64,000 nt of DNA, taken from the NCBI RefSeq assembly GCF_001570805.1, contig NZ_BCSJ01000003.1:372001-436000 (forward strand), written 5' to 3'. The translations under genes and the position numbers were made by a program. Below, piece by piece: positions 1-8,133 of this stretch. Within the stretch, counting starts at the first letter, position 1. Every line of letters begins with the position of its first letter. The stretch is from Brevibacterium epidermidis NBRC 14811. GTDB lineage: Bacteria; Actinomycetota; Actinomycetes; Actinomycetales; Brevibacteriaceae. A model generated the notes under the pieces. That model ran no database searches. It worked only from the letters and a program-made list of their open reading frames with translations, and was not told where the DNA came from.

Positions 1-327
1 GGCGCGACGACCTTCGAAGGCGACCTCAAGGCCCTGCGCACTCGCGGGACCCTCGTTGTCGTCGGCAATGCCAGCGGCCCTGTTCCCGCCGTCGAGGTCA
101 ACACCCTCAGCGCCTCCGGCTCCCTCTTCCTCACCCGACCGACCGTCGTTGACCACGCCAGGACGCCCGAGGAGCTGCGCTCGCGCACCGACGAGATCTT
201 CGAATGGATCCGCAGCGGAGACCTCACCGTTCACATCGGCGACCGGTTTCCCCTCACCGAGGTGGCCGCCGCCTTCACAGCACTCGAATCCCGGGCGACG
301 ACCGGAAAGATCATCCTCGAACACTGA
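1..327 (+). CDS. Quinone oxidoreductase (MDR family), C-terminal fragment
   Basis: This is the last 108 codons of a gene that begins before the window; the reading frame is open from base 1 to the TGA at 325-327. The translation has the C-terminal part of a zinc-independent NADPH:quinone reductase of the medium-chain dehydrogenase family: a GTLVVVGNASGPVP strand and loop of the nucleotide-binding fold, then FLTRPTV, a helix with EIFEWIRSG, and the usual ending TEVAAAFTALESRATTGKIIL followed by a short tail. Family members reduce quinones or enones with NADPH in the cytoplasm. The downstream gene is convergent, only 18 bases away. I cannot judge substrate or full length from the fragment. Confidence 0.85.
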   Translation, partial: GATTFEGDLKALRTRGTLVVVGNASGPVPAVEVNTLSASGSLFLTRPTVVDHARTPEELRSRTDEIFEWIRSGDLTVHIGDRFPLTEVAAAFTALESRATTGKIILEH

Positions 328-345
328 TCGAGGAGGAGCAGAGAC

Positions 346-1407
346 TCAGCGCAGCACGAACCCGGGCACGAGATCATCGAGCGGGTCGACCTCGAACGTC
401 GAGGTGGCTACCCGGTAGGCGCTGCCGGTGACGACCGGGACGACGCTGTCATCGGTCTCTTCGAGCACTCGCGCCCGGAACGTCGTGCCGACGATCGACT
501 CATGGACGAGCGTCTGCCCCGGGCGAAGCTCACCGGCGGCGTGGAGAGCGGCGACTCGAGCCGCCGTTCCCGATCCGCACGGCGAGCGGTCGACCTGACC
601 GTCGGCGAAGACCGTGACATTGCGCTGATGCAGTTCGCCGCCGGGCAGAGTGCCGAACCGGTCGACGAAGATCGTGCCGTACACCCCGGAGAGCCGGTCA
701 TCCTCGGGGTGGACCGTGTCCCGGTGATCGGCGAGACCTGCCCTGATCTCCCGGCCCACGGCGATGAGCGCGGTGAGGTTCTCGGGCACGACTTCGCAAC
801 TCACCTCACCGAGGCGGCCCACCTCGTCGGCCTGAAAGGAACCGGCGGCAGCACCCAACTGAGCGACGTCGACGAGCGCATAGATCGCCCCGCCCCACGC
901 GAGGTCGACCGTCACCTGGCCCAGGCTCGTATCCACCGTGATCCCCGAGGCGACGAGCCGGCTGGGCACGTTGACGAAGTCCACCGAGGTGGCCCGCCCT
1001 TTGGTGTCCGTGTGCACCTGCGCGCGCACTCGACCCGAGGGTACGTCGATCGTGACCTCCGTGGTCCCGGACGGATCGACGGCGACGATCCCGGAGGACA
1101 CTGCCCATGCGCCGAGCGCCATCGTCCCGTGACCGCAGGCCGTGGAGAAGCCGTCCTTGTGCCAGAACAGGACCCCGAAATCGGCCCCGTCGTCATCGGG
1201 TTCGGTGATGAATCCGCCGTACATGTCCGCATGACCGCGCGGCTCGAAGCACAGCAGCCTGCGCAGATCATCGACTTCCGAGCCCGGCACGGCCAGTTCC
1301 CGCCGTTCTGCCACGCTCGCGCCGGGGATCTCGACCGGAGGTTCGGCGACGGTTCGGAACGGTTCGCCGGCAGTATGGAAATCGAAACTCGTGCAGATCG
1401 TCTTCAC
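346..1407 (-). CDS. Proline racemase / hydroxyproline epimerase family protein
   Basis: The 353-residue protein is normal for the proline racemase family. Both catalytic cysteines of the two-base mechanism are present: Cys91 in ACGHGTMALG and Cys276 in DRSPCGSGTAAR. Trans-3-hydroxyproline dehydratases have Thr at the second position, so this should be a true racemase or epimerase acting on proline, hydroxyproline or an N-methylated derivative. The start is GTG at 1405-1407; it overlaps the stop of the upstream demethylase as GTGA, so the two are translationally coupled. Coupling to a demethylase beside a ProP-like permease suggests it feeds L-proline or an epimerised betaine product into central metabolism. 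The exact substrate is inference. Confidence 0.88.
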   Translation of the reverse strand: MKTICTSFDFHTAGEPFRTVAEPPVEIPGASVAERRELAVPGSEVDDLRRLLCFEPRGHADMYGGFITEPDDDGADFGVLFWHKDGFSTACGHGTMALGAWAVSSGIVAVDPSGTTEVTIDVPSGRVRAQVHTDTKGRATSVDFVNVPSRLVASGITVDTSLGQVTVDLAWGGAIYALVDVAQLGAAAGSFQADEVGRLGEVSCEVVPENLTALIAVGREIRAGLADHRDTVHPEDDRLSGVYGTIFVDRFGTLPGGELHQRNVTVFADGQVDRSPCGSGTAARVAALHAAGELRPGQTLVHESIVGTTFRARVLEETDDSVVPVVTGSAYRVATSTFEVDPLDDLVPGFVLR

Positions 1408-3530
1408 AGTCCCATTCCCACTCTCAGTCCTTCCAAAACTGCCGCATGCACATTGCGGGAGGCGACGGCATCACCGATCCGGTACAGCGAAAACTTCGGC
1501 CCCGCCTCGGTGTCGGCGGATGATTGATCCGAACCGGCACCGGTATCCGGCTGGGGCTGTCCGCGCACCCACGCCTCAAGATCTGTAGCTCCGTGGTTCG
1601 TCGACTGCGACTTGAGCTCCACGTAGACCTCATCGTTCGGGGTCGTCCCGAAATCGACGACCACCGCATCCGTGACGAGCTCGGACTCCCGATCCGAATA
1701 GTCATTGCGCAGCAGCGCCACGATCTCTTTCCCCTCGATCCGCGGCTTCTGCGTCAGGCGCTCGCCGAGGCGGACCTCGACTCCGAATTCGGAGAACACC
1801 TGCAGATAAGCCGGGGAATTCATCGACCCCACGTCGATGCCGATCGTGCGTTCGGGACTGACGTAGGTGACCTGCTGGCCGTTTCGAGCCAATCGTTCGA
1901 CGGCATCGAGTGCCGGGTAGAATCCGTGGTCGTCGAAGACGAGTACCCGCTGCTTCGACTTCAGCCGGTCGTCCATGACGTCCCAGACGTCGAAGCTCGG
2001 TCCCTGCTCACGGAAGGGATACCCGGCATCGGGGACCCCTCCGGTGGCGACGATGACGACGTCGGGGTCGAGCGCGAGGATGTCGGCCGCCTCGGCGAAG
2101 GTGTTCAACCGCAGGTCGACACCGTGCTTCTTACACTGCTGGACGCGCCAGTCGATGATGCCGATGAGGTCGCGGCGACGCTGCGAGCGAGCGGCGATGC
2201 GGACCTGGCCGCCGGGAGCGTCCTCGGCCTCGAGCAGGGTCACTCGGTGCCCGCGGACGGCGGCAACGCGGGCGGCTTCGAGCCCGGCGGGACCGGCGCC
2301 GATGATGACGACTTGCTTTGGCCCGGTCGTGACGTCGTGGGGAACCTCCTGCGGCAGATCGGCCTCCCGCCCGGAGGCTGGATTGTGGATACAGGTGGCC
2401 GAACCGGAGGTGTAGATCGAGTCGAGGCACATGTTCGCGCCAACGCAGGGGCGGATGTCATCCTCGCGTCCTTCGGCGACTTTTCGCGCGAGGTGCGGGT
2501 CGGCGAGCTGGGCGCGGGTCATCCCGACAAGGTCGAGGCAGCCGTCGCTGATCGCGAACCGGGCGGTCGCGGCATCGGAGATGCGCGCGGCATGGAGGAC
2601 GGGGATGTCGATGGCCTCGCGGATTCGGCGGCAGCTCTCGAGCCAGGGCGCCGAGGGGGTGCCCATGCCGGGGATCGCCTCGGCGAGCTGACGATCCGAA
2701 TTGATCATCCCGACATTGAGGTTGAGGAAGTCGATGCCGTGGTCGGTGTAGGTCCGCAAGATCTCGGTGGCCCTAGTTTCGTCCATGCCGTCCTCGCGGC
2801 GTTCGTCGACGGCCATGCGGATGCCGAGGACGAAGTCTTCTGGAACTGACGAGCGCACGGCGTCGATGATGCGCGTCGGGAACTTGATGAGATTCTCCAG
2901 CTCGCCGGAGAACTCGTCGTCGCGGTCATTGAGCCACGGGGCGAGGAAGGAGTCGAGCAGGTGGCCGGCGTGCATGACCTCGAGCCCGTCGAATCCGGCG
3001 GCGGCCACGCGTTCGGCAGCGGCCGCGAAGTCCGCGACGATGCGATCCATATCGAAATCCTCGAGCGCCTTGGTGAAGGACCGGTGCGCTGCCTCCCGCG
3101 TCCGAGAGGCCGAGACCAGCGGCAGCCAGTCGCCGGCGAAGTTCGACGACCGGTGGCCCAGGTGAGTCGCCTGGATCATGATCGCCGCGCCTTCGTCGTG
3201 GCAGTCTCCGGCGATCGCGGACAGCCACGGAACCACCTCGTCGGTGGACAGGTCGATATTGCCGAACGCGGCGGGGGAGTCCTTCGACACGATGGCCGAA
3301 CCGCCGATCATCGTCAGACCGACACCGCCGCGGGCCTTCTCCCGCTGATAGAGGCGGTAGCGGTCCTTCGGCATGCCGAGCTCGGTGTACGCGGGCTCGT
3401 GCGAGGTCGAGACGATGCGGTTGCGCAGCGTGAGTCCGCCGAGCTCGAATGGTTGGAGCAGCGGATCGGCAGACGCGTCCATCGCAGACGTGGTCGGTGC
3501 CGGTGCGCCGGTTGCGGGTTCGACGGTCAT
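1404..3530 (-). CDS. OYE-type FMN/FAD oxidoreductase, probable N-methylproline (stachydrine) demethylase
   Basis: The protein has 708 residues from the ATG at 3528-3530, chosen because AAGGAGGAA lies five bases upstream; longer readings have no such site. Residues ~15-340 form an old-yellow-enzyme TIM barrel (HEPAYTELG, HAGHLLDSFLAPWLNDR). A cysteine cluster lies at 362-380, and an FAD/NAD domain starts at VVIIGAGPAGLEAA. This is the layout of trimethylamine dehydrogenase, dimethylglycine demethylase DgcA and N-methylproline demethylase StcD. The context (racemase, ProP-like permease, FCD-type GntR regulator) favours a methylated proline as substrate. Oddity: the second Fe-S ligand is Ala365, leaving Cys362, Cys368 and Cys380. 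Other 2,4-dienoyl-CoA reductase-like roles remain possible. Confidence 0.8.
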   Translation of the reverse strand: MTVEPATGAPAPTTSAMDASADPLLQPFELGGLTLRNRIVSTSHEPAYTELGMPKDRYRLYQREKARGGVGLTMIGGSAIVSKDSPAAFGNIDLSTDEVVPWLSAIAGDCHDEGAAIMIQATHLGHRSSNFAGDWLPLVSASRTREAAHRSFTKALEDFDMDRIVADFAAAAERVAAAGFDGLEVMHAGHLLDSFLAPWLNDRDDEFSGELENLIKFPTRIIDAVRSSVPEDFVLGIRMAVDERREDGMDETRATEILRTYTDHGIDFLNLNVGMINSDRQLAEAIPGMGTPSAPWLESCRRIREAIDIPVLHAARISDAATARFAISDGCLDLVGMTRAQLADPHLARKVAEGREDDIRPCVGANMCLDSIYTSGSATCIHNPASGREADLPQEVPHDVTTGPKQVVIIGAGPAGLEAARVAAVRGHRVTLLEAEDAPGGQVRIAARSQRRRDLIGIIDWRVQQCKKHGVDLRLNTFAEAADILALDPDVVIVATGGVPDAGYPFREQGPSFDVWDVMDDRLKSKQRVLVFDDHGFYPALDAVERLARNGQQVTYVSPERTIGIDVGSMNSPAYLQVFSEFGVEVRLGERLTQKPRIEGKEIVALLRNDYSDRESELVTDAVVVDFGTTPNDEVYVELKSQSTNHGATDLEAWVRGQPQPDTGAGSDQSSADTEAGPKFSLYRIGDAVASRNVHAAVLEGLRVGMGL

Positions 3531-3591
3531 GGGTTCCTCCTTCATTGCAGGAACGTCACTGTGGGTACGACTCCGCGGGGGAGTCCGGGTG

Positions 3592-3605
3592 GGTAATCGA
3601 TTACC
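3592..3605. promoter_or_regulatory. Perfect 14-bp palindrome, probable GntR operator
   Basis: GGTAATCGATTACC is a perfect palindrome in the 207-bp divergent region between the demethylase gene and the gntR-type gene. FadR-subfamily GntR regulators bind inverted repeats with GT...AC half sites, which this has (GT-N8-AC). It lies about 60 bases upstream of the demethylase start and about 130 bases upstream of the regulator start, so one site could control both directions. The assignment is inferred from position and symmetry. Confidence 0.6.
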
Positions 3606-3737
3606 GACTACATGCCTCAATGGTGCGATCTCGCGGTTATGCTGTCAATAGTCGGCGAGCAGATCGTCGCCGAAGAAAGCCACCGGAGACGGTGTGCAGC
3701 TTCTGGCTGCCGACCACGATTCGAAGGGGAGTGTGAG

Positions 3738-4451
3738 ATGGAGCGAGTGAGAGCGCAGTCCGAATCGCTGCGCGAGCAGGCATTGGGCATCATCCGCGAC
3801 GCCATCACCGCTGGTGAGCTCGCCGAGGATCGCATCTATTCGGCCGCTGGCCTGGCCAAGCAGCTCGGTATGTCACTCAGCCCCGTCCGTGAGGCGATGA
3901 TGGCGCTCGTGACCGAGGGGACCGTCGAAGCCGTGCCCAATCGCGGCTTCCGTCTGGTCACCATCACCGAGGCGGACCTCGAGGAGATCATCGCCATCCG
4001 CGTCCTCCTCGCCGTTCCGGCCGCCCGCAGCCTGGCCGAGGCGGGCAGCGATGACATCGTCGGACGCGACCAGGGTGAAGGCGCGGACGCGTCTAGCGGA
4101 TCGACGACCAAGGCAGACGCGGTGATCCGGCTGCGCGGCCTCGCCGAGGAGACCCTGGCGGCGGCCGAGGCCGGCGAACTCGCCGAGTTCTATACGCACG
4201 ACCGCAGGTTCCATGAGGCCCTGCTCGAGCACGGCCTCGGCGGGAGAGCTGCAGCGATCAGCCTGCGCCTGCGCGATCAGTCGCGCCTCTACAGGCACGA
4301 GGATCAGATCGGGGCCATCGCGCTCGATTCCGCACGTGAGCTGCCAGCCATCGTCGACCTCATCGAGGAGGGCCGGACCGACGGGGTCGCCGACCTCGTG
4401 ACGTCGAACCTCTACTTCTTCAAGCGCGTACCGGCCGAAGCCGACGGCTGA
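3738..4451 (+). CDS. GntR-family regulator (FCD/FadR subfamily)
   Basis: The protein has 237 residues from the ATG at 3738, preceded by AAGGGGAG. The N-terminal winged helix carries AAGLAKQLGMSLSPVREAMM followed by LVTEGTVEAVPNRGFRL, standard for GntR proteins. The C-terminal half is a helical FCD ligand domain with RFHEALLEHG near residue 160 and LVTSNLYFFKR at the end. A Gly/Ser/Asp-rich stretch near residue 115 looks like a loop insertion. It is divergent from the demethylase-racemase operon with a perfect palindrome between them, and convergent with the permease gene. Probably it senses the methylated amino acid or a product; the ligand is inference. Confidence 0.85.
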   Translation: MERVRAQSESLREQALGIIRDAITAGELAEDRIYSAAGLAKQLGMSLSPVREAMMALVTEGTVEAVPNRGFRLVTITEADLEEIIAIRVLLAVPAARSLAEAGSDDIVGRDQGEGADASSGSTTKADAVIRLRGLAEETLAAAEAGELAEFYTHDRRFHEALLEHGLGGRAAAISLRLRDQSRLYRHEDQIGAIALDSARELPAIVDLIEEGRTDGVADLVTSNLYFFKRVPAEADG

Positions 4452-4483
4452 CCTCCGCCACGTTCTGGGGCGTGTCAGCACCC

Positions 4484-4541
4484 GCGGGTTCAAGATTCAT
4501 ACGCACTGATGGAGATCACCACATATGAATCTTGAACCCGC
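4484..4541. repeat. Inverted repeat with perfect 18-bp arms
   Basis: The arms at 4484-4501 (GCGGGTTCAAGATTCATA) and 4524-4541 are exact reverse complements separated by 22 bases. The element starts 32 bases after the stop of the GntR gene. No T-run follows either arm, so it is not a standard intrinsic terminator. It could be an mRNA-stabilising hairpin, a binding site for a dimeric protein or a remnant of a small mobile element. A separate terminator-like hairpin follows at 4564-4600. Confidence 0.7.
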
Positions 4542-4563
4542 TCATGCACGCGTCGTTCAAGAC

Positions 4564-4600
4564 GACGCTGGGCCGCCCCGTAACGGGACGCCCCAGCGTC
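4564..4600. terminator. Bidirectional terminator hairpin
   Basis: A 17-bp stem with two mismatches begins GACGCTGGG and closes on a 3-base TAA loop; on the plus strand it is followed by TTATGTATT. It lies between the convergent GntR and permease genes and could end transcription from both sides. Confidence 0.7.
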
Positions 4601-4646
4601 TTATGTATTCGATCGGCGAGCTCTGCCGATCAGGTATCGACTTCGA

Positions 4647-6185
4647 TCAGGCGGGTGCCTTGTCGGGGTCGACGTCGACGATCGGCATGGACTCGATGTC
4701 CAGATCCGGGTTGTCCGTCTGAGTGCGAGCCAGTTCTTCGGCCTCTTCGTGGGTGTTCACCGTCGGGAACGAGCCCGGCAGCGGCTTGTGCGCCGATTCC
4801 TTCATGAGCAGCACGGCGACGAGCGCGACGACCGAGAAGAACAGGATGTAGAACGCGGGCATGTACGAGTTGTCGGTGAGATCGATGAGAGCCTGGGCGA
4901 ACAGAGGCGTGGTGCCGCCGAACAGGGAGACGCCGAGGTTGAACGTCAGGCCCATCGCACCGTAGCGCGACGCGGTCGGGAACAGGGCCGGCAGCGTCGA
5001 GGCCAGGCAGGCGATGTAGAACCCGGCGGGCAGGGCGACCATGAACAGCGCCACCATCACAGCCCACATCTCACCGATCTGCATGACGGCGAAAGCGGGG
5101 ACGATGAGGACGATCGTCATGATCGCGGCAGTGAGGAAGACGAACTTGCGTCCCAATCTGTCGGAGAGCCTGCCGATGAGCGGCAGGCACAGCGACATGA
5201 TGACGAGGACCGGGATCGTGGCCACGGCGGCCTGGACGTTCGAGACCTTGACGGTCTCCTCCAGATAGGTGGGCATGAAGCTCGTCAACGCATAGCCGAC
5301 GGTCTGAGAACCCGCGACGACGGCGATGCCGATGAGGATCTCTTTCCAGAAGTGGCGGATGACACCGATGAGGCCGTGGCGGGCGTACTTGTCGTCCTTG
5401 ACCTTGATGTCGCGGCCGGCTTCCTCGCTCGATTCGAAGCTCGGGGTCTCCGGGATCTTCAGACGGAACCAGATGGCGACGATGCCGAGCGGAATGGCGA
5501 GGAGGAACGGGATCCTCCAGCCGCCGTCGAGCATCGCGTTCTCGCCGTAGATGGACGTGGTGATCACGGTCGTGATGGCCACGGTCCCGGCACCGGCAGC
5601 GAAGCCCAGGTAGGAGCCGACATCGAGCCAAGAAGCCCAGTAGCCACGGGACTTGTCCGGAGCGAACTCGGAGACGTAGGTGGTGGCGCCGGCGTACTCG
5701 CCGCCGGTGGAGAAGCCCTGGATCATCTTGAGCAGGTAGAGGGGGATGATCACCCACAGGCCGACCTGAGCCGAGGTGGGCAGGACGCCGATGAGGGCGG
5801 TGGCGGTGGCCATCGTGGCCATAGTGAAGAACAGGACTTTCTGCCGACCGATTTTGTCACCCAGTGGTCCTAGCACCATGCCGCCGAGCGGGCGAACGAG
5901 GAAGGACACGGCGAAGCCGAATAGGGTCACGAGCAGACCCATCTGCTCGTCCATACCCGAGGTGAACACGGAGGTCATCGTCACGGCCAGGTAGCCGTAG
6001 ACACCGAAGTCGAACCATTCCATGAAGTTACCGACTGTGGTGCCGCCGATGGCGGTGCGGATCGATTTGGTTTCGACGACGATGCAGTCATCGGCCTCGA
6101 ACCGCTTCTGTTTCTTTATTGCACGCCGTTCCTTGCGGGTCGGCTTCTTGTCTTTCTGCGCGGGTCTGTCGTGGCCTTCTGACAT
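4647..6185 (-). CDS. MFS permease of the metabolite:H+ symporter type (ProP-like)
   Basis: The 512-residue membrane protein has twelve predicted helices. Its motifs are those of the MHS group that contains ProP and related betaine, proline and dicarboxylate symporters: GNFMEWFDFGVYGYLA in the first helix, GDKIGRQKVL between helices 2 and 3, and GFSTGGEYAGATTYVSE in helix 4. The first ~40 residues are a lysine/arginine-rich cytoplasmic extension. The start at 6183-6185 is preceded by GAGGAA. It is convergent with the GntR gene and next to an N-methylproline-type demethylase, so uptake of proline betaine or a similar osmolyte is likely. A good -35/-10 pair lies upstream at 6292-6320. Confidence 0.88.
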   Translation of the reverse strand: MSEGHDRPAQKDKKPTRKERRAIKKQKRFEADDCIVVETKSIRTAIGGTTVGNFMEWFDFGVYGYLAVTMTSVFTSGMDEQMGLLVTLFGFAVSFLVRPLGGMVLGPLGDKIGRQKVLFFTMATMATATALIGVLPTSAQVGLWVIIPLYLLKMIQGFSTGGEYAGATTYVSEFAPDKSRGYWASWLDVGSYLGFAAGAGTVAITTVITTSIYGENAMLDGGWRIPFLLAIPLGIVAIWFRLKIPETPSFESSEEAGRDIKVKDDKYARHGLIGVIRHFWKEILIGIAVVAGSQTVGYALTSFMPTYLEETVKVSNVQAAVATIPVLVIMSLCLPLIGRLSDRLGRKFVFLTAAIMTIVLIVPAFAVMQIGEMWAVMVALFMVALPAGFYIACLASTLPALFPTASRYGAMGLTFNLGVSLFGGTTPLFAQALIDLTDNSYMPAFYILFFSVVALVAVLLMKESAHKPLPGSFPTVNTHEEAEELARTQTDNPDLDIESMPIVDVDPDKAPA

Positions 6186-6497
6186 CAGTGGTTCCTCGTT
6201 TCAGCTGCTGCTGGGCAAGTTGCAGGGCCGAGTCGCCGGAATGGTGCGAACTCTGCGCGGCAGTTGCTGTCGGATTTCGACAATGCAGAACATCCTGGCT
6301 TGGTACTCAGGGAGTGTCAATAAAAATTGTGACACAGTTCACGGCGAATGCGCCCGAGGGTAGTTGCCTTCGTTGAAATTCGTCCAGTGATCCAGAAAAT
6401 ACGCAAGCAAGATGTTGCCTATTTAGCAGCGCTCCTTGTCCAGTGGTGTTGTCGGCTGAGACCGGCGGGCACGGGGCGGACGGTGACTGCGCGCCGA
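6186..6497 (-). promoter_or_regulatory. Permease promoter region with two inverted repeats
   Basis: This 312-bp gap holds no gene. On the minus strand a perfect TTGACA (6315-6320) is followed after 17 bases by CAGGAT (6292-6297), a plausible promoter for the ProP-like gene with a leader of about 100 bases. GTGTCA-N10-TGACAC (6314-6335) overlaps the -35 box, and TGTCG-N5-CGACA (6268-6282) lies just downstream of the expected transcription start. Both are operator candidates. The remainder up to the decarboxylase stop shows nothing I can name. Confidence 0.55.
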
Positions 6498-8042
6498 TCA
6501 GTTCCTGATGACGCGATAGGTCTCGAGGCCGGGATCGACGGCGCCGCGGACGTGACCGGACGGGCTTGCCGCCACGGCCTGGAGGAAGTCGACGGTGTCG
6601 GCGGTGATCTCCTCGCCGGGCATGACATTGGGGATCCCGGGCGGGTACGCGGCCAGCGAGCTCACACTCACTCTTCCGACCGCCTCGGCGGCGGTGACGA
6701 GTTCGGAATCGGCGAAGTAGGCCTCACGCGGGGTCATCACCAGTCGCCCGGCCGTGGGCAGGGGTGGGAGGGCAACTGCCGGGCTCGTCTCCGTGGCGGA
6801 GTCTGCGGTTTCGAGGCGCAGGGTCTCCAAGGCGTCGATGAGGCGGCCGATATCCGGGGATTTTCCGATGCCGATGAGCGCGACGAGGGTGGTCGCCGTC
6901 GACATCTCGGGGAAGATGTCGAACTCCTCGGCCAGGCGCTTGCGCACCGTGTGGCCGTCGAGGCCGGTGGCGGTGATGTCGATGGGCAGGCGGAACGGGT
7001 CGATGTCGACGACGTCGGCATGGCCGAGGAATTCGCCGGACAGCAGATGATAGCGATCGGTGGCCTCGATCTGCGCACGGATGTGGCGGATGTTGTCCAG
7101 CGAATCCGTGATCGCCTCGGTCGAGGTCATGAGTGCGCGGCGGGCCAGATCGATCGAGGCCATGAGGTGTGCGTTCTCACTCGTCGAGGCGGTCATCATG
7201 AACGCGCGTGCCAGTGCCGGTTCGAGGCGACCGGCGAATTCGGTGTCGCCGAGGTGGAGCAGCGCGGACTGAGTGAGCGAGCCCGCGAGCTTGTGCGTGC
7301 TCATGATGACGATGTCGGCGCCCTGGGTGACAGGGGAGGCCGGCAGATCCGGGTGGAAGCCGAAGTGGGCACCCCAGGCGGCGTCGATGATCAGTGCCGC
7401 ACCCGCTTCGTGGGCCGCCTCGGCGAGGGCTTCGACGTCGGCGACGGCGCCGAAGTAGCTCGGGGTCACGAGGTAGACGGCGGTCACCGGTTCGGGGTGG
7501 TTGCGGATGGCCTGGCGCAGGGCGTCGGGGGTGACGCCGTGGGCGATGCCGTTGACCTCGTCGACGTTGGGGCAGACGAAGCCGGGGTTGAGTCCGGCCA
7601 GCACGATGCCGTCGATGAAGCTCGAATGGGCGCTGCGCTGGGTGACCACGCCGGAGCCGAGGGTGCCGACGGCGAGTGCGGCCATGCGGTTGCCCTGCGA
7701 TGAGCCGTTGGTGAGGAACCAGGTGCGGCGGGCGCCCCAGGCCTCGGCGGCCAGTTGCAGGGCTTCGTCCTTCGGGGTGTCGGCACCGAGGTCGATTCCG
7801 TCGAAGAGCGGGGGGATGTCCAGGGAGAGGGTGTGCTCGCCGAAGAATTCGGCTTGACCTGCGGAGATGCCTTCGGTCGTGCCTCCGTGTCCGGGGGTGG
7901 ACAGGAACAGCGAATTGCGGTCGGCCGCGTGCGCCAGGGCTTCGGCGTAGGGCGCGCGGGACTGCGTGAGGGCGGGATGCATCGGCGACCCCGAGGAGGA
8001 GTGCGGGGCCGGGGGCATGGGGGAGTCCTGGTGCACGGTCAT
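6498..8042 (-). CDS. Orn/Lys/Arg decarboxylase family protein (PLP-dependent)
   Basis: The 514-residue protein matches the short Gram-positive type of fold-I basic amino-acid decarboxylase. It has STPGHGGT near residue 47, LTNGSSQGNRMA for phosphate binding, DAAWGAHFGFHP (PLP aspartate) and STHKLAGSLTQSALLHL with the Schiff-base lysine. The C-terminal domain ends with YPPGIPNVMPGEEIT, typical of the family. It would decarboxylate arginine, lysine or ornithine to the polyamine or diamine in the cytoplasm; the specificity cannot be read here. It is divergent from a LysR gene across 91 bp, which suggests direct control. No strong ribosome site precedes the first ATG, so the start could move a few codons. 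Confidence 0.88.
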   Translation of the reverse strand: MTVHQDSPMPPAPHSSSGSPMHPALTQSRAPYAEALAHAADRNSLFLSTPGHGGTTEGISAGQAEFFGEHTLSLDIPPLFDGIDLGADTPKDEALQLAAEAWGARRTWFLTNGSSQGNRMAALAVGTLGSGVVTQRSAHSSFIDGIVLAGLNPGFVCPNVDEVNGIAHGVTPDALRQAIRNHPEPVTAVYLVTPSYFGAVADVEALAEAAHEAGAALIIDAAWGAHFGFHPDLPASPVTQGADIVIMSTHKLAGSLTQSALLHLGDTEFAGRLEPALARAFMMTASTSENAHLMASIDLARRALMTSTEAITDSLDNIRHIRAQIEATDRYHLLSGEFLGHADVVDIDPFRLPIDITATGLDGHTVRKRLAEEFDIFPEMSTATTLVALIGIGKSPDIGRLIDALETLRLETADSATETSPAVALPPLPTAGRLVMTPREAYFADSELVTAAEAVGRVSVSSLAAYPPGIPNVMPGEEITADTVDFLQAVAASPSGHVRGAVDPGLETYRVIRN

Positions 8043-8133
8043 GCGTCCAGATTAAGGAGGCGAGCAGGTAGGAGAGAATAGCAACTTTCCTCCCTTGTTC
8101 TATAGTCAGTATTGAACTCGATGGAGGAGATCA
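8043..8133. promoter_or_regulatory. Divergent decarboxylase/lysR promoter region
   Basis: The 91-bp region contains an imperfect dyad, ATAGCAA near 8078-8084 against TTGTTCTAT near 8095-8103, with a TATAGT hexamer at 8101-8106. LysR regulators usually bind such T-N11-A dyads between themselves and their target. The lysR ribosome site is GGAGGAGATCA directly before its ATG. Confidence 0.4.

Noticed and set aside
4484-4500. GGTTCAA within the 18-bp inverted repeat resembling a tRNA T-loop
   Set aside because: No acceptor stem, anticodon arm or CCA-like end can be built around it.
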